Source: Gordionus sp. m RMFG-2023 (lineage: Eukaryota > Nematomorpha > Gordioida > Chordodea > Parachordodidae). Taken from it: a stretch of 64,000 nt of DNA. The notes under the pieces are model-generated. The model searched no databases, had not been told where the DNA came from, and worked only from the letters and a program-made list of their open reading frames with translations. The translations under genes and the position numbers were made by a program. The first letter of the stretch is position 1; each line of letters begins with the position of its first letter. Below, in pieces: positions 13,401 through 23,386 of this stretch. Where the stretch lies: assembly GCF_954871325.1 (NCBI RefSeq), contig NC_088777.1, forward strand, positions 24,343,366 to 24,407,365, in the 5' to 3' direction.

Positions 13401-15295
13401 TTTATTTTATATTTGATGTGAGAAAACTATATATTTTTAATAAATTGAAGTCATTTTAAAAAAAAAAATTTATTTATATTTTGCATTTTAATAATAAAAT
13501 TATTTCTATCATGCCCAAGTCTAGAGCGACGAACAGAAAGTATAAGTTCCGCCTTACTAAATAATCTCTCAATACTAACACTTGAGCGCAGGCAGTATTT
13601 AATTTTATATACATATTTATAATATAAGAAAAATTATAAAAAATATTCATTTGTATTTTTAGATTTAAAAAAACGTATCTAGGGGATTTTCTATTATATT
13701 AGAATCTTTAATTTCAAAAAAATATCAGTGGAAGTTTTAATGGTTCTAACTAGAGCATCTTTGTTGCTATCTCAATCATTAATGCCTGGCAACAAAAATT
13801 GTTGTACCAGGGGAAAAAGTTTTAATCATAATAGTACCAATGAAATTGGCTGAACTGTGCCAAATATAAAATAGACAATAACTTTATCAGCCAATTTCTG
13901 AGAAATATTGGTATGTGCAATATTTTTAAAATTTAGCTTGAATTGAATTGGTCTTTTTGAATGTCCCCTATACCAAAATTATTAAGATGTTTTTGTATCC
14001 CTTTAAAATTGTTGTGAGCATTCTTACAAAATAAAAATACTATTAGAATTTAAATATAACAATTACCTTTAGGTGTTTCTGATTTATAGCTACTAGATTT
14101 ATTTGAGGATATATTTTTTTTATAGTGTGAACATATAAATTTGTAGCCATTTTTTGTTTTTAGATTAATTTGAAAATATTTCCTCATTTTGAAATGGAGA
14201 ATTTGTATTATTGTTATCAAGGACATTTTCTTCCAGGGAACCTTCCATTTCATTAATATCATAATTGTCTGACTCACTTACATCAATTTAGATATCCATT
14301 TGAGATGATATTTTAAATAATTTACACCAGATGATTTAGGTTTATAATTCAAATTGAAAATATAAATTATGATATTATAAATTTCCATTTATAGTTACAT
14401 TCATTATATTTTTAAAGGAGCACATTAAAAAAATCATTGGAAAAAAAAGTAGCATGCTATTAGCTATAGCTACCAAGATAGTGTGCTACAGTAGAACTTT
14501 AACAACTCTGATTTTTATATAAAAAATATAAGTGAAAACCCAAAATTATTTTTATAAAAATATTATATAGCCAAATTTCTATGATAAGAAAAGATCTTCA
14601 AATAAATTTATGGTGTAAATATTGGCCCTACCTATAGTAGAAACCTGGATATGCATGTGTCAAGTCATGTTTTTTGAAAGAATATAAATATTTTATCTGT
14701 TACTTAGAGGTATTGTGCAAAAAAACTATTTAAAAAAGGGTTAAAGAATTGAATATTTTTAGTTTTAAATGATAATCAGTGTAATAAACATTTTCTAATA
14801 ATAAATATAACAATATATTATTGCTGTAGTTATGTAGAATTTTGTAATAAATAGTAATATATTTATTTTTAAAAGATTTTGTTCAAAATTTGATAATTGA
14901 ATAACACATACAAGGTAATGATCAATGCTAATTTGTAATTACTGATAAATAAGGTAATCCTAATAATAAATCAATAACAACAAATTTAAACATTATTTTT
15001 CACTTTATAATTTTTTTAAATACAGCCGTCTACTTTAATTATATATCAAAAATTAAACTAAACCAATATATAATAAATTTAAATATTTCTTATGTTGGGC
15101 GAAATAGCTTTAAATATAAATTGATCGATATTTAATTACTTTATAGACTTTACCATATGCACCATCACCTAATTCTTTTATAAGATCCCAAATCTGTTCT
15201 GGGTCCTCATTGAGATTTAAATACTGGTGAATATCGAGTTTTTTCTTTTTATTCTCAAAATTGGTAATATTAAATAATTTTTTGATAAAAGCCAT
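1257..15295 (-). CDS. SLK/STK10-like Ste20 serine/threonine kinase, first two exons (partial gene)
   Basis: Two minus-strand exons encode the N-terminus of a Ste20-group (SLK/LOK) protein kinase. These are cytoplasmic kinases that act on ERM proteins and the cytoskeleton in other animals. Exon 1 (15295-15140, 52 codons) starts at an ATG in a good context (AACATGG) and runs through a basic KKKK stretch, DPEQIWDLI and the glycine-rich loop ELGDGAYGKVYK. Exon 2 (1421-1257, 55 codons) resumes in phase with AQNK, holds the ATP-binding lysine in AAAKIAEI and the helix-C glutamate in TVELNIL, and ends in YYFKQKLW. This order matches SLK and STK10. Both donors read GTAATT and the acceptor reads TTAAG. 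The intron between them (1422-15139, 13,718 nt) is packed with transposons. The HRD, DFG and APE parts are not in the window. The family call is firm; SLK versus STK10 cannot be decided. Confidence 0.85.
2717..3699 (+). CDS. Harbinger MADF-BESS DNA-binding protein (spliced, one frameshift)
   Basis: Accessory protein of Harbinger elements, thought to help carry the transposase to DNA. I infer five exons: 2717-2740, 2822-2960, 3007-3274, 3412-3483 and 3524-3699. The MADF domain is complete: KINKEDLINSFRYH, LYDKK, the two tryptophan landmarks NSIWKSI and KLAWKNLRDCF, then WQHNMAFL. The C-terminal exon ends in a BESS-like helix (KKLIKIIFDILFNF). Introns are 81, 46, 137 and 40 nt with GT..AG ends. 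Around an A-run near 3171-3182 the frame must change to reach SKIDEANIARAMFEQM, so this copy carries one frameshift. Domain order is clear; exact exon borders are inferred. Confidence 0.75.
3985..4215 (-). pseudogene. Harbinger transposase remnant
   Basis: Minus-strand translation gives SRARRVECTFGILASKW, the conserved 'R..vE..FG.L..rW' block near the C-terminus of PIF/Harbinger DDE transposases, followed by a decayed 'CTITQF' in place of the usual LHN segment. The rest of the catalytic domain is not readable, so the gene is dead. It is convergent with the MADF gene, the usual arrangement. Confidence 0.7.
4745..7430. other. AT-rich intron stretch; possible small element at its left
   Basis: Mostly featureless AT-rich DNA with poly-A and poly-T runs. 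From about 4733 to 5165 there are several G- or C-rich words (GGGGTAAAAAG near 4747, TTTTACCCCAT near 4920, CTTTACCCATAAC near 5148) that look like remains of a small inverted-repeat element. No coding domain is visible. Short ORFs near 6756-7040 have AT-driven composition and no recognisable motif. Confidence 0.3.
9516..9945. repeat. Insertion 1 in foldback B, beginning with a GGCCCGG-rich segment
   Basis: This block breaks the mirror symmetry of foldback B. It begins with 'ccctgcaggcccggc' and 'accgggccggg', words shared with the GGCCCGG repeat family seen elsewhere in the window. The rest is AT-rich without a recognisable gene. Confidence 0.45.
10060..10445. repeat. GGCCCGG-rich MITE-like repeat (insertion 2 in foldback B)
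   Basis: The two ends resemble each other in inverted orientation (ATCTGCAAATCACGG on the left; right end reversed GATCTGCATCGGGCC). Subterminal sequence is full of C/G words such as 'gggctgggtcgggcc' and 'ggcccagcc' alternating with A/T runs. It behaves as a discrete insertion. It may be a non-autonomous hAT, judged only from the style of the ends. Related blocks lie near 46125, 51955 and 59575. Confidence 0.5.
10797..11563 (-). mobile_element. Decayed hAT transposon (ends GGGNTGTACC)
   Basis: Ends are inverted copies (GGGGGTGTACCGATAT left; reversed right GGGATGTACCTATAT), each followed by 'atcggccga'-type subterminal repeats. On the minus strand 11310-11170 encodes SSESVFSEAGDIGSYHRHRLT, the C-terminal hATC dimerisation block (normally S..E..FS.ag.i....r..l). 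The rest of the transposase is gone. Confidence 0.7.
11564..12147. other. AT-rich spacer
   Basis: Between two copies of the same hAT family. I see no gene or repeat structure in it. Confidence 0.4.
12148..12650 (-). mobile_element. Second copy of the same hAT, one end only, carrying a MITE
   Basis: It starts 'aggagtgtaccgatac' and follows the 10797 copy through 'ttgtattctgtaaa'. It is broken by a small palindromic MITE at 12281-12486, then continues as 'aaaagtatataaaatattttt' like 11030-11140. The right end is missing, since the next hAT begins at 12694. Confidence 0.6.
12281..12486. mobile_element. Palindromic ~205-bp MITE, copy 1
   Basis: Inverted halves: 'ctcagtactttccag...' against 'tctagataaaatactgagtt', with outer ends TAGTGTTGCAAAAT and reversed AAGTGCAAAATTG. 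Two relatives lie at 15372-15594 and 58340-58525 in the same overall arrangement: outer 'tgatttgag', then 'cggctaactcaa', a centre with 'atagatg', and the mirror image. Confidence 0.7.
12966..13400 (+). mobile_element. 5'-truncated LINE insertion (3' end only)
   Basis: Plus-strand sequence aligns to the end of the LINE at 42690-43105: both share a 'pni/LEP..L' segment, [16 protein letters not shown] and the final ITILKYNYACFLGT. This is the C-terminal restriction-endonuclease-like region and tail of the ORF. Insertion of a bare 3' end is the usual result of target-primed reverse transcription. The copy carries an odd perfect hairpin (see 13022-13062) and no full-length frame. Confidence 0.75.
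13022..13062. repeat. Perfect 18-bp inverted repeat within the LINE fragment
   Basis: Stem AAGACCAGATGGCTTAAC (13022-13039), loop TTCCG (13040-13044), then the exact reverse complement (13045-13062). In the full LINE the same place reads on without a repeat, so a local inverted duplication replaced the segment encoding the residues after DGLT. Confidence 0.85.
14511..15109. other. AT-rich intron stretch
   Basis: Low-complexity AT-rich DNA next to kinase exon 1. Nothing recognised on either strand. Confidence 0.4.
15140..15295 (-). CDS. Kinase exon 1
   Basis: Start codon at 15295-15293, 52 codons, ending exactly at a codon boundary before a GTAATT donor. The G-x-G-x-x-G nucleotide loop (GDGAYG) sits near residues 43-48. 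Reading past the donor soon meets a stop, which supports splicing here. Confidence 0.85.
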
Positions 15296-15371
15296 GTTAT
15301 CTTATTATAAAAATATGTATAAAATTAGGCTAAAAACTGACTTGAGTGACAGCTAATCAAAATCAACGGTA

Positions 15372-15594
15372 TAGTGTTGACAAAGGGCTCGATTTGAGCC
15401 GATTTTTAAAAACGGCTAACTCAACATTATAGCCAGGAAAATAGTGCCTAAGTGGCTAGATTTTTCCAATAGATGTTCAATCCTATGTGCCATATATGAG
15501 CGAAATCTATAGGCTTGCATAATATTTTCTGGATAAAATATTGAATTGAGTTAGTCGTTTTAAAAATCAGCTCAAATTGACCCAGTTAAGAACG
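15372..15594. mobile_element. Palindromic MITE, copy 2
   Basis: Starts TAGTGTTGACAAAGG and keeps the family's mirror plan: 'gatttgagccgattttt...cggctaactcaa' against 'gagttagtcgtttt...gctcaaatt'. It lies about 80 bp upstream of the kinase start codon, so it could overlap the promoter or 5' UTR. Confidence 0.7.
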
Positions 15595-15599
15595 CTAAT

Positions 15600-16440
15600 T
15601 TATTTAGCAACTATCATATGACACGTTTAATAGTTATAATCAATGGTTATAATATGAGTTGTAATATTTTCTATCATTAATTCAGAAGTGGAATTCTTAT
15701 TGTGCGTTTAATTTATTTTAAAGCTATAATAAATAAATTCTTTTTAAACTATGTTTAAAACATTTTTTACAATGACTATACTCTCTTACTTATACTTATT
15801 TTTTAAATAAATAATACTCAGCTTCGTTTTAGTTGCCCTTTGCTAAAAATAGTTATTACCTCTATTTATAGTTTTAACATCCTACATAAGTAAACATAGC
15901 TGTTAAAATCTATGAGCTGATAAATTTATTGAAAAAATTTGCATGATAGCTTTATCAACTTACAACAGTTACATCAGTTAGACGATTCCTTTATTATAAT
16001 TACAAGTTGGTTTAATTTAATGAGACTAAATTAACATTTATTTATACTCAGAATTAAAACGTAGTATATAATTTTAGCAATATTTTTTTATAACAATATC
16101 TAGATAATTTCTTGGTCACGATCGCTTATAATATAATGAATGAATTCAAACATCTGATTCTTACAACAGACAAAAACATTTTATCAAATATGTAAAAAAA
16201 TATCATTAACTTTTTTCTATAGTGGCTTATTGGCAAACCTTCATAAATATCAATTACAAATTGACAGATACAGGGTAGAGTTCCCTGGAAATTATGAATA
16301 GCTCTCTCAATGAAATTTTTTTAATGGTCCCTGATAGCTTCCTAAACGAAAAAATTTTTTGATAACCCAACTGAGACAAAAAATATTTTTTGATAGCTCC
16401 TCTGAACAATTTTTTTTAGAATTCTATTATATATTATAAA
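15600..16440. other. AT-rich spacer with a weak short repeat
   Basis: No gene seen. Near 16313-16425 the word 'ttttttgatagctcc' or close variants recurs about three times, spaced by about 50 bp. It may be the worn end of another element. Confidence 0.3.
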
Positions 16441-16990
16441 GATACTAGTAGATAGCCCGTCAAAAATGACGGAGAATGAGAATTTTATTCGTTTTTTAAA
16501 AAAGATGTTACCTTTTATATAAAAATCATATCCAATTTATATAATTTTTAAAACCCCTCCCCCTCCCCATTTAGGTCAAGTCCAAGCAATGTCATTGAGT
16601 CCAACCCATTAGGACTAAGAGTGGAAACTATTATTTGAGTCAAAATATATTTAAATGAGCTTGAACCCAATACCAAAATTCTTTGTAAATATATTACTGG
16701 TTACATAAGACTAACATTTAACATTAAAAAATTTCAAGCCAGGTCCAAGCTCATAATATTTGGAAAAAATTTCCACGCGTTCAAGACCTTATAATTTATA
16801 AAAAAATTTCTCAACTAGTAGATAAAATAATTAGTATAATTAACTTAATTTAATATTCTTATTTGAGTATATATCTTTTCTTTTTTTAAAAAAGAATTTA
16901 GCTTAATTTAATAATCTTACTTCTTCAAAAGAAAACTTTGATTAAGTCTGTTTAAGAGTGCCCTTATTTAGAGAATTTTTTTAAATAATT

Positions 16991-17222
16991 GGCACTCCGA
17001 TTGAATTCAAGGAAAATGATAGTCTCTAAAAATAGATATGATCATAAAAAATGAACAAATAAATTACTTCTTCTGATTTCAGGAATTCAAATAAAATGAT
17101 AATCTCTAAAAATTGGTATCTGGCACTCCGATTTCAGTCAAGGAAAATGATAGTCTGTAAAAATAGATATGATCATAAAAAATCAACAAATAAATTACTT
17201 CTTCTGATTTCAGGAATTCAAA
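16991..17222. repeat. Tandem duplication, ~131-bp period, two copies
   Basis: The segment starting 'ggcactccga' at 16991 recurs at 17122 and runs to 'ttcaggaattcaaa' in both copies with a few mismatches. It lies inside the Helitron-like element. Confidence 0.8.
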
Positions 17223-17280
17223 TTTGGTATGAACATCTGTTTATAAAAAAACAAATAAAAAATAAATAAATAAATACGTA

Positions 17281-17480
17281 CTGATGACATGACGTAACGA
17301 TGACATGACGTAACGATGACATGACGTAACGATGACATGACGTAACGATGACATGACGTAACGATGACATGACGTAACGATGACATGACGTAACGATGAC
17401 ATGACGTAACGATGACATGACGTCACGATGACATGACGTCACGATGACATGACGTCACGATGACATGACGTCACGATGAC
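17281..17480. repeat. 16-bp minisatellite, ~12 copies, containing CRE-like words
   Basis: Unit GATGACATGACGTAAC repeated about twelve times. The last four units read GTCAC instead of GTAAC, which turns TGACGTAA into the palindrome TGACGTCA, the consensus CRE bound by CREB/ATF factors. Both variants contain the core TGACGT. Reading frames through it (MTSCHR..VMSSLRHVIV-type) are by-products of the repeat. Any regulatory effect is inference. Confidence 0.9.
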
Positions 17481-17707
17481 GTAGTGAGGACATCGGAAAA
17501 TTATAATATAGATAATTTTTTTTTTTAAATTTATGAGTGTATATATTTTTATTAAATGAGTGCTATTTTTATTAGATCAATAGGTGATACTGGAGTTTTT
17601 GCAAAATCATCTATCAACTGTTAGCGGACTGGCGACACTACGGCCTCGTGGGCATTTTTTATAGCAGTTTCATTTATATGGAGGCGAAGCCCCCATACCC
17701 CCATTTT

Positions 17708-17745
17708 GCGGGCCTTCGGCCCGCTTTTGCCCGGTCTTCGACCGG
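17708..17745. repeat. Two adjacent GC hairpins in the hAT left end
   Basis: GCGGGCC-TTC-GGCCCGC (17708-17724), then CCGGTC-TTC-GACCGG (17731-17745), both perfect. The first closes with a C(TTCG)G tetraloop, extra-stable as RNA. Strongly GC-rich against the surroundings. Confidence 0.85.
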
Positions 17746-18169
17746 TTTCCCTTAAATGGCTTCTTTGATTTAAATGATTATTACTTCTTATTTTTTGAAA
17801 ATAACAAACGTTTTACATTCTTAGTAAAATAAAAGTATTATACGATAATCATATATTTTATTTTTAAAAAATGCACTAAAATCATATTCATTACCTATAT
17901 AAAATAATATTCACTGAATATATATTTTATATTAGATTTACAACGATATTGCACATTAAAATCAAAACATACATCACAAGTTAAATATTAAAAAAATGTA
18001 TACTCAATATATTAAATCAATTAATTATAAATATAAAATTATTGCAGTTATACAATATTACAGAGAATAAAATTTCTGCACTTATAAAATCCTACACCGA
18101 TCATATTGTAGATAATATTAATAAGATTCTAATAAAAGAATTAAGAAAATTTATAATTTTTACGTTAAT

Positions 18170-19000
18170 AAATCTCTCATTAACTTTGAACCTTTGCGCA
18201 AATATACAGAAATATCTTCTAGTTCAATCTACGCTAATAGTTCTCGTTCAACTGATATCATTAAAAACGCTTCTAAATTTTCTTGGTCAATATTAGCTCT
18301 CAGCTTATTTTTATAATTTTTAATTTACTAAATGATTTCTCGCAATTAACCTGCGTAAACGATAAAGTTAAAATGCATTTATATGCTAAAAATTAGTGAA
18401 TGCACTCGTGTGCATATTGTATCTAAGAATTTCATACACGCATATTAAACAATTGTTACATTTATTATCACACTGAGTTATTATCATATTCTAATATTCC
18501 ATCTTCTTCATTTGACTCCTCACTTGTACATACGTTATCATCGTCCGTTTCATTTAATTCTGTTACCAAATCTTTGAATACACTGGCAAATGAACATAAT
18601 TCGTTACGTAATTAAACATTCAATATATATAAGCCAATTGTGTCAGTTTTTCCAAGACCTTTTCAGAAATACCTTTACTATTTATTTCATCAAAATGTCT
18701 TGGATGCTATTGCACATTCAAAATAAGCTCTCAATTCGCAGAAAGCCGTTCCGAAAAGCTGTTTATAATTTGATCAATTATAGGACGAAATACTTCGAAC
18801 TTATAAAGGTCAATCGATTCTTGGGGATGTTCATCTTGCCATTTATCCTATATATTCTCTTCGCTCGTCCTATTCAATTTTTGGCAGAGCTTTCTGTACC
18901 CTGATACTCTCCGGGAGCTTTAAATATGAAAGTGTTTCATTTAAATTAGAAGCCATTTCTTTGCTCTATTTTGAATCGATGATACAGAAGATTTAGCATC
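18170..19000 (-). pseudogene. Decayed hAT transposase (DUF4371/ZMYM-like)
   Basis: Minus-strand reading gives VNCEKSFSKLKIIK, then LRANIDQENLEAFLMISVER. This is the 'aErsFSkLk.ik..lR..m.qerl..l..lsie' signature at the C-terminus of these transposases. Upstream there is an acidic stretch (TELNETDDDN, EESNEEDG). Stops and frame changes interrupt it. Overlapping plus-strand ORFs at 18042-18296 and 18590-18904 are antisense by-products. Confidence 0.75.
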
Positions 19001-19733
19001 TTCTATCATTTACCATGCTGACAAAGTACCTAATTTTTTAGTTTATAGATATGAAAGTAGCCCCATATTTCAAAAATTTCCAAATATATTATAGCTGAGA
19101 GTCTTAAATTTACATAAATTATTAAGTTTTTGTCTCAAATAATTTATTATCTATTATAAATCGAAGTGCATTTATCGTTATTGGGAGCAAGCTCTCTTTA
19201 CCATATATCTATCTAAGGGTTTTTTCACGTGTATCTCATCTATTTTTTACAGCCTTCTCAACTTATTTTGGCCAGATGAATTATTCTATTTTACCCTAGC
19301 CTCCATCTTTTTATCTGATTCCCCTACCTGGATTTTATTTGATTTCAATTAATTAAGAACAAGTTTGGCTATATTATTTCTACAATAAATCAATGTATAA
19401 AAATATAATATAATAAATTAATCAAAACTTAGCTTTCACTCTACGCAAACGGAAGCATTTTCACTTCATTTGAAAAAAACAAAGAAAAGAACTTGGTAAT
19501 AATGTGTAGCGTCAAGCGACGTTATTGATATATTATGCATTAAAATGTAGTAAACGACATGACAATTCTCAAGGAATGTGATATTCAAATCATAGAGATA
19601 TTATAATAATTTTTTTGTAATCGGCCTCTATTTTGATATTTTCCTCTGATCGGCCTCAAAAATCGACATTTTCTTGAGGCCTCGTGGGCAAAATGCCCAC
19701 CGGGTCATATGGCCAGTCCGCCCCTGACTGTTA

Positions 19734-21611
19734 TTAAAAATGTCACAAATAATTTTTACTATATCGTCAAATATTCTAACTTACATAATATAAAACTAAT
19801 ATTAAAATAAAATCAGGTAAATATCAAAATATTAGGGACTAGCTTGGAGCTATGCAACAAAAATAGGTTTTTGTGTTTATATTAGATAAGGAGAAATACT
19901 CATTTTATTAGACTCTAAACCCATTATATTTGGTAAAATCTTGTTACATAATTGAGCATCTTTAATTAAAAATAAATAATTACATATCTATATATATTCA
20001 GAGTCACAATTGAATTTGCAGTTTAATGATGTATATTCGATATGTAATATATTTTTAGAAAAAATTTAATAATTAATTTTTAAGAAAACGTAGAAATATT
20101 TATATTTACTCGGAATTATGGGTGGAGGCATGATTTTTATTCCTTCCCGCCCGCTCATGGTGGCAAAAACAGGTTTAGGCGAATTAATTATTTTTATATT
20201 ATATGAAATATTTAACATTAAAACATTATAAACATGCTTTTTAAATTAAATGTCGTATCTTTGGAAATGACTTTAAATGTTGTTGTTTTTATAACATTAA
20301 AAAATTGGGCGTTGAGCATGCTATGTTAATATAAATCTATGGTATTTAGTGTCAAGTAAGAATGTTTTATATTAACTTTCTTAAATTCACAACAAACAGC
20401 TAAAATTAATGTAATTTTTATTATCACAATCTTTTAATTTTAGATCATCGATTTTACATTTTTTATTATTACTATTTATACTCATTTTAGACAATTAAAA
20501 TTAGGATACTAAAAAATCCTTCAATTATAATATAATCAATTTACAGTTTACAAGGAAATTTAATTGCGACAATGCTTACATAATATTATTTTGGCCAAAA
20601 TTTTAATCAAGACGTTTTTAAAATTAATTAATGAAATAAAATTGTTGCGTATTAATGGTACCCTAATTATATTTCTTTTTTAGGTACGATATTTTGTACA
20701 AACTGTTTTTATATTTTTATTCACTTAAAACTGGTCCTAGCCAGTTTTCGAGATTGACCATTACCTGAAATAAATACTATAACAATACTGTGCTTTAACA
20801 GTACGCTAATTATATTTATTTTTTTTGTGCGAGATTTTATACAAAATGTTTTTATATTTTATTCACACCAGTTTTCGAGATTGACCATTACATGAAATTA
20901 ATATTATAACAATACCTTAAGATTTTGTTATTGTTGTTTAAAATGTTTACTATATAAAGACCCCCAAAAATGAATTTTGATTATTAAAATTCTTACCATC
21001 TTTTTCCCCGATTTTATTTTTTGATTGTAATAGTTTGTATGATTACTTTTAGTTTAAAATAAATATACGACTTTCTGTAAATTAATTCTATGACTAAATG
21101 CCTGCCTAGTCCGGCCCAGTCCCCTTCTCCGACAGTCCCAGACCCCCAAACTCCGTCGATCTCTCTAGTTGGACTCGTGTGATCAAATACCACAAAAATG
21201 TTATCTTTATTTGTTTTGATATGTTTTATTGCATGTCTTATGGATAATGTCTGAATTTATGAATATCGTGAATAGTTTCTTTAGAAATATCAAATCTTTT
21301 AGTATATTCAAATATAACAACCTCAATTCTTTTAAGTAATGACAACTCGTTATATATGTTTTCTTTATTAATTTTGTTATTTGACATGAATAATTTTAAA
21401 AAGATGATAAAATTTTAAAATATAGATGGATAACTGCAACAAAAAAAACAAATGCCTATTTTATGTCCTATGCAAATGAACAAAAAATTAAAATTACGTT
21501 TTATTAACGCGGATGATAATTATTTTTGCATTAGCAGTTATATTTTTGGATATATTTCATTTTTTAATGATTGATTGAATTAGGAGTCATTGTGTATTGT
21601 GTTTCCTTTTG
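19734..21611. other. AT-rich intergenic stretch with a local tandem duplication
   Basis: No gene found. A C-rich, minus-strand G-rich segment near 21100-21185 stands out but has no convincing protein reading. A short 'cttcccgcccgctcatgg' segment near 20140 resembles the tips of GC-tipped MITEs. Confidence 0.35.
20656..20925. repeat. Imperfect tandem duplication, ~135-bp units
   Basis: Both units run 'gctaattatatttatt...tttttat.ttttattcac...ccagttttcgagattgaccattac.tgaaat.aata.tataacaatac'. The second lacks about 15 bp. Possibly an interrupted local expansion. Confidence 0.75.
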
Positions 21612-22145
21612 GTTAAGGACATTGGCGTACGCAGCGGGGTGGGGCAGGGGGGCAAATCCCCCCCCCCCCCAAGCCAAAAAATGCAGATGCCGGATAAATT
21701 TTTCAAAAATATTATTGTTTTGTATTTTATAATATTTAATCCATTCTCTTTCGTTTTAAATATATTTAATTACATTTATTTATCACATTCATTTACTAAG
21801 TTATTTTATCAATTAATTTCGATTTCAAGTTTTTCTTGGCGTAATATTTGTCTATTTTCTAGTCAAATAATAATTATGGACATAAGAAATTTTTTAAACA
21901 TACTGATGATGATGAAAATCCTAGTCATCTTACAAAAAAGCAAAAAAGTACAAATAATTTTATAACATTTCATAATTAGCCTAGAAGTAAAACATAAGCT
22001 TCTTAAAAAGGTAATAAAGATACCTAAGATTAATATTTTATTTAATAATAGATTTATATTCTACCCCTCAAATTTCACACAAACTTTATGTGCTAATTGA
22101 AAGTTAAAATTTCAAAACAGCTATTTTACTAGATGATTGTGGCTA

Positions 22146-23386
22146 GGGATGTAAGACAGGGGAAATTTCCCATATTTCCCAGGAAATTTCCCCTATAGTT
22201 TCCCCAATTTTTAAAATTTGCCTAAATCAACATGATTTTTATAATATTAACAGTTTCCCAAATCATTTTTTCCTCGTGGTTCATATCATAAATTATAATT
22301 GTGTTTTGTTTTTGAATTATGTCAATTTCCCTATTTACATTTGCAAAATTTTAGAAGATACTTGTTAAAATTAAATAGCTAGTCTGAAAAGTATATTTAT
22401 ATTATAAATAAATACCAATGAAATTTATAAATAATATATGAAATTTTAATTTATGTTAATTATCTGATGTCCCAGCGTTTATTCATATCAGGGAGACATT
22501 TAACGCTTATAAAACAATATCAAATATATTGTCGCAGAGCTAGATTTTAGAAATAGAGCAGTTTATCAAAAGTCGAAAAAATTTTTGTTGTCGGGAAATT
22601 CATTATGCTGTTATATTTGACCCAAGGTTTTGCGGATTTAATTTAAGAGACAATGAAGTTGCAAAGGGGTTGGATATTATTTACCGATTTTCTGGATATC
22701 TAGATTTAGATATTGCAGGAGTAATAGGAAACCTATCCAAATATCGTGCAAGGGAAGATTTTTTTAATATAGCAAGTCTTTGGCAAGGCGCATCATTTAC
22801 AGATCCAGTGAGTTGGTGGAAAGGTTAAATACTTTTATATTTCTGTAAACAATAACTTAACTCTTTTTCTAATCTTAAAATTGTGTTATTCAATATTTTA
22901 TTAGGTCTATGTTGCAATCAATACATATCGGCCCTAGCCATACGAATTTTATCAATACCACCAACAAGTGCAGCATCCGAAAGAATATGGTTCTCCTTTG
23001 GAAATATTTTCATGGGAAAGGAAATTTCTGAAAATGACAAATTGCTGGATTCCAGAATTTCAAGCTCTGATCTGGAATCATTTTCATCTTCAAACGAAGA
23101 TAATTAACTATTCAAAATTAATTGTTTAAATATTATTTAGTCTATATATAATATTTCAAATAAAACATGTAAAGTAATTGCAAATTAGTTGAAAATAATT
23201 TATATTTGTTTAATTATATTGTTTATAATCTATATATTTTCAATAAAACATAAAAAAAAATCAATATTGACCTGTAAAGTATTATAAAAAAGATAGTTTC
23301 CCGTTATTTCCCTATTTTCCCGTTTTTTCCCCAAATTTCCCGGGAAATTTCCCCGAAATATAGTTTCCCGGGAAATTTAATCCCTA
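22146..23386 (+). mobile_element. hAT transposon nested inside the 21620 hAT
   Basis: Ends begin GGGATGTAAG on the left and reversed GGGATTAAATTTCCC on the right, with 'ggaaatttccc' words repeated near both. They are flanked by a perfect 8-bp duplication TGTGGCTA (22138-22145 and 23387-23394). A short transposase tail remains inside. It is younger than the element it splits. Confidence 0.85.
22590..23107 (+). pseudogene. C-terminal part of a hAT transposase
   Basis: Pieces DPRFCGFNLRDNEVAKGL, DIAGVIGNLSKYRA, DPVSWW and, after a possible small intron, ALAIRILSIPPTSAASERIW followed by FSFGNIF. The last is a textbook hATC motif. The N-terminal half (BED finger, catalytic core) is absent, so this is a deletion derivative. 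Confidence 0.7.

Larger units (their letters stand above)
12694..14510 (-). mobile_element. BED-type hAT transposon with a LINE fragment inside
   Basis: Terminal repeats CAGAGTTGTTAAA (left) and its reverse (right, ending at 14510). The flanking 8-mers cattttat and atttttat are similar (6 of 8). Subterminal 'gtagc'/'gctac' repeats occur near both ends. On the minus strand about 14250-14060 gives a BED-finger-like segment (FQINLKTKNGYKFIC), and about 13600-13500 gives the hATC block (SVSIERLFSKAELILSVRRS). The catalytic core is missing. A LINE 3' end is inserted at about 12966-13400. It belongs to the same family as the element at 60637-62169. Confidence 0.75.
16445..17512 (-). mobile_element. 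Non-autonomous Helitron-like element with a minisatellite near its 5' end
   Basis: Read on the minus strand it begins TCTATATTATAATTTTCC, directly after an A. It ends with a small hairpin (CCGTCATTTTTGACGG), a short spacer and CTAG followed by T. A TC start, a hairpin near the 3' end, CTRR at the terminus and an A/T insertion site are the marks of Helitrons. The 16-bp tandem array at 17281-17480 lies just inside its 5' end, as in DINE/HINE-type derivatives. There is no Rep/helicase gene. The same hairpin-CTAG end recurs at 31773 and, shortened, at 43841. Confidence 0.6.
17624..19726 (-). mobile_element. ZMYM/DUF4371-type hAT transposon
   Basis: The right end reversed reads CAGGGGCGGACTGGCCATAT, a classic terminus of this hAT branch. 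The left end reads GCGGACTGGC and has lost its first few bases. Both are flanked by ACTGTTA (17617-17623 and 19727-19733). Inner ends share 'ggcctcgtgggca'. The coding part on the minus strand is decayed. The left subterminal region holds two GC-rich hairpins (17708-17745). Confidence 0.85.

Noticed and set aside
17218-17442. Two overlapping minus-strand ORFs through the minisatellite
   Set aside because: They are periodic (MTSCHR/VMSSLRHVIV) because the 16-bp unit is read in successive frames; no independent evidence for a protein.
18042-18904. Plus-strand ORFs of 84 and 104 codons
   Set aside because: They are antisense to recognisable hAT transposase sequence.
21100-21185. GC-rich island as a host exon
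   Set aside because: No frame gives a convincing motif, and splice sites and neighbouring exons were not found.
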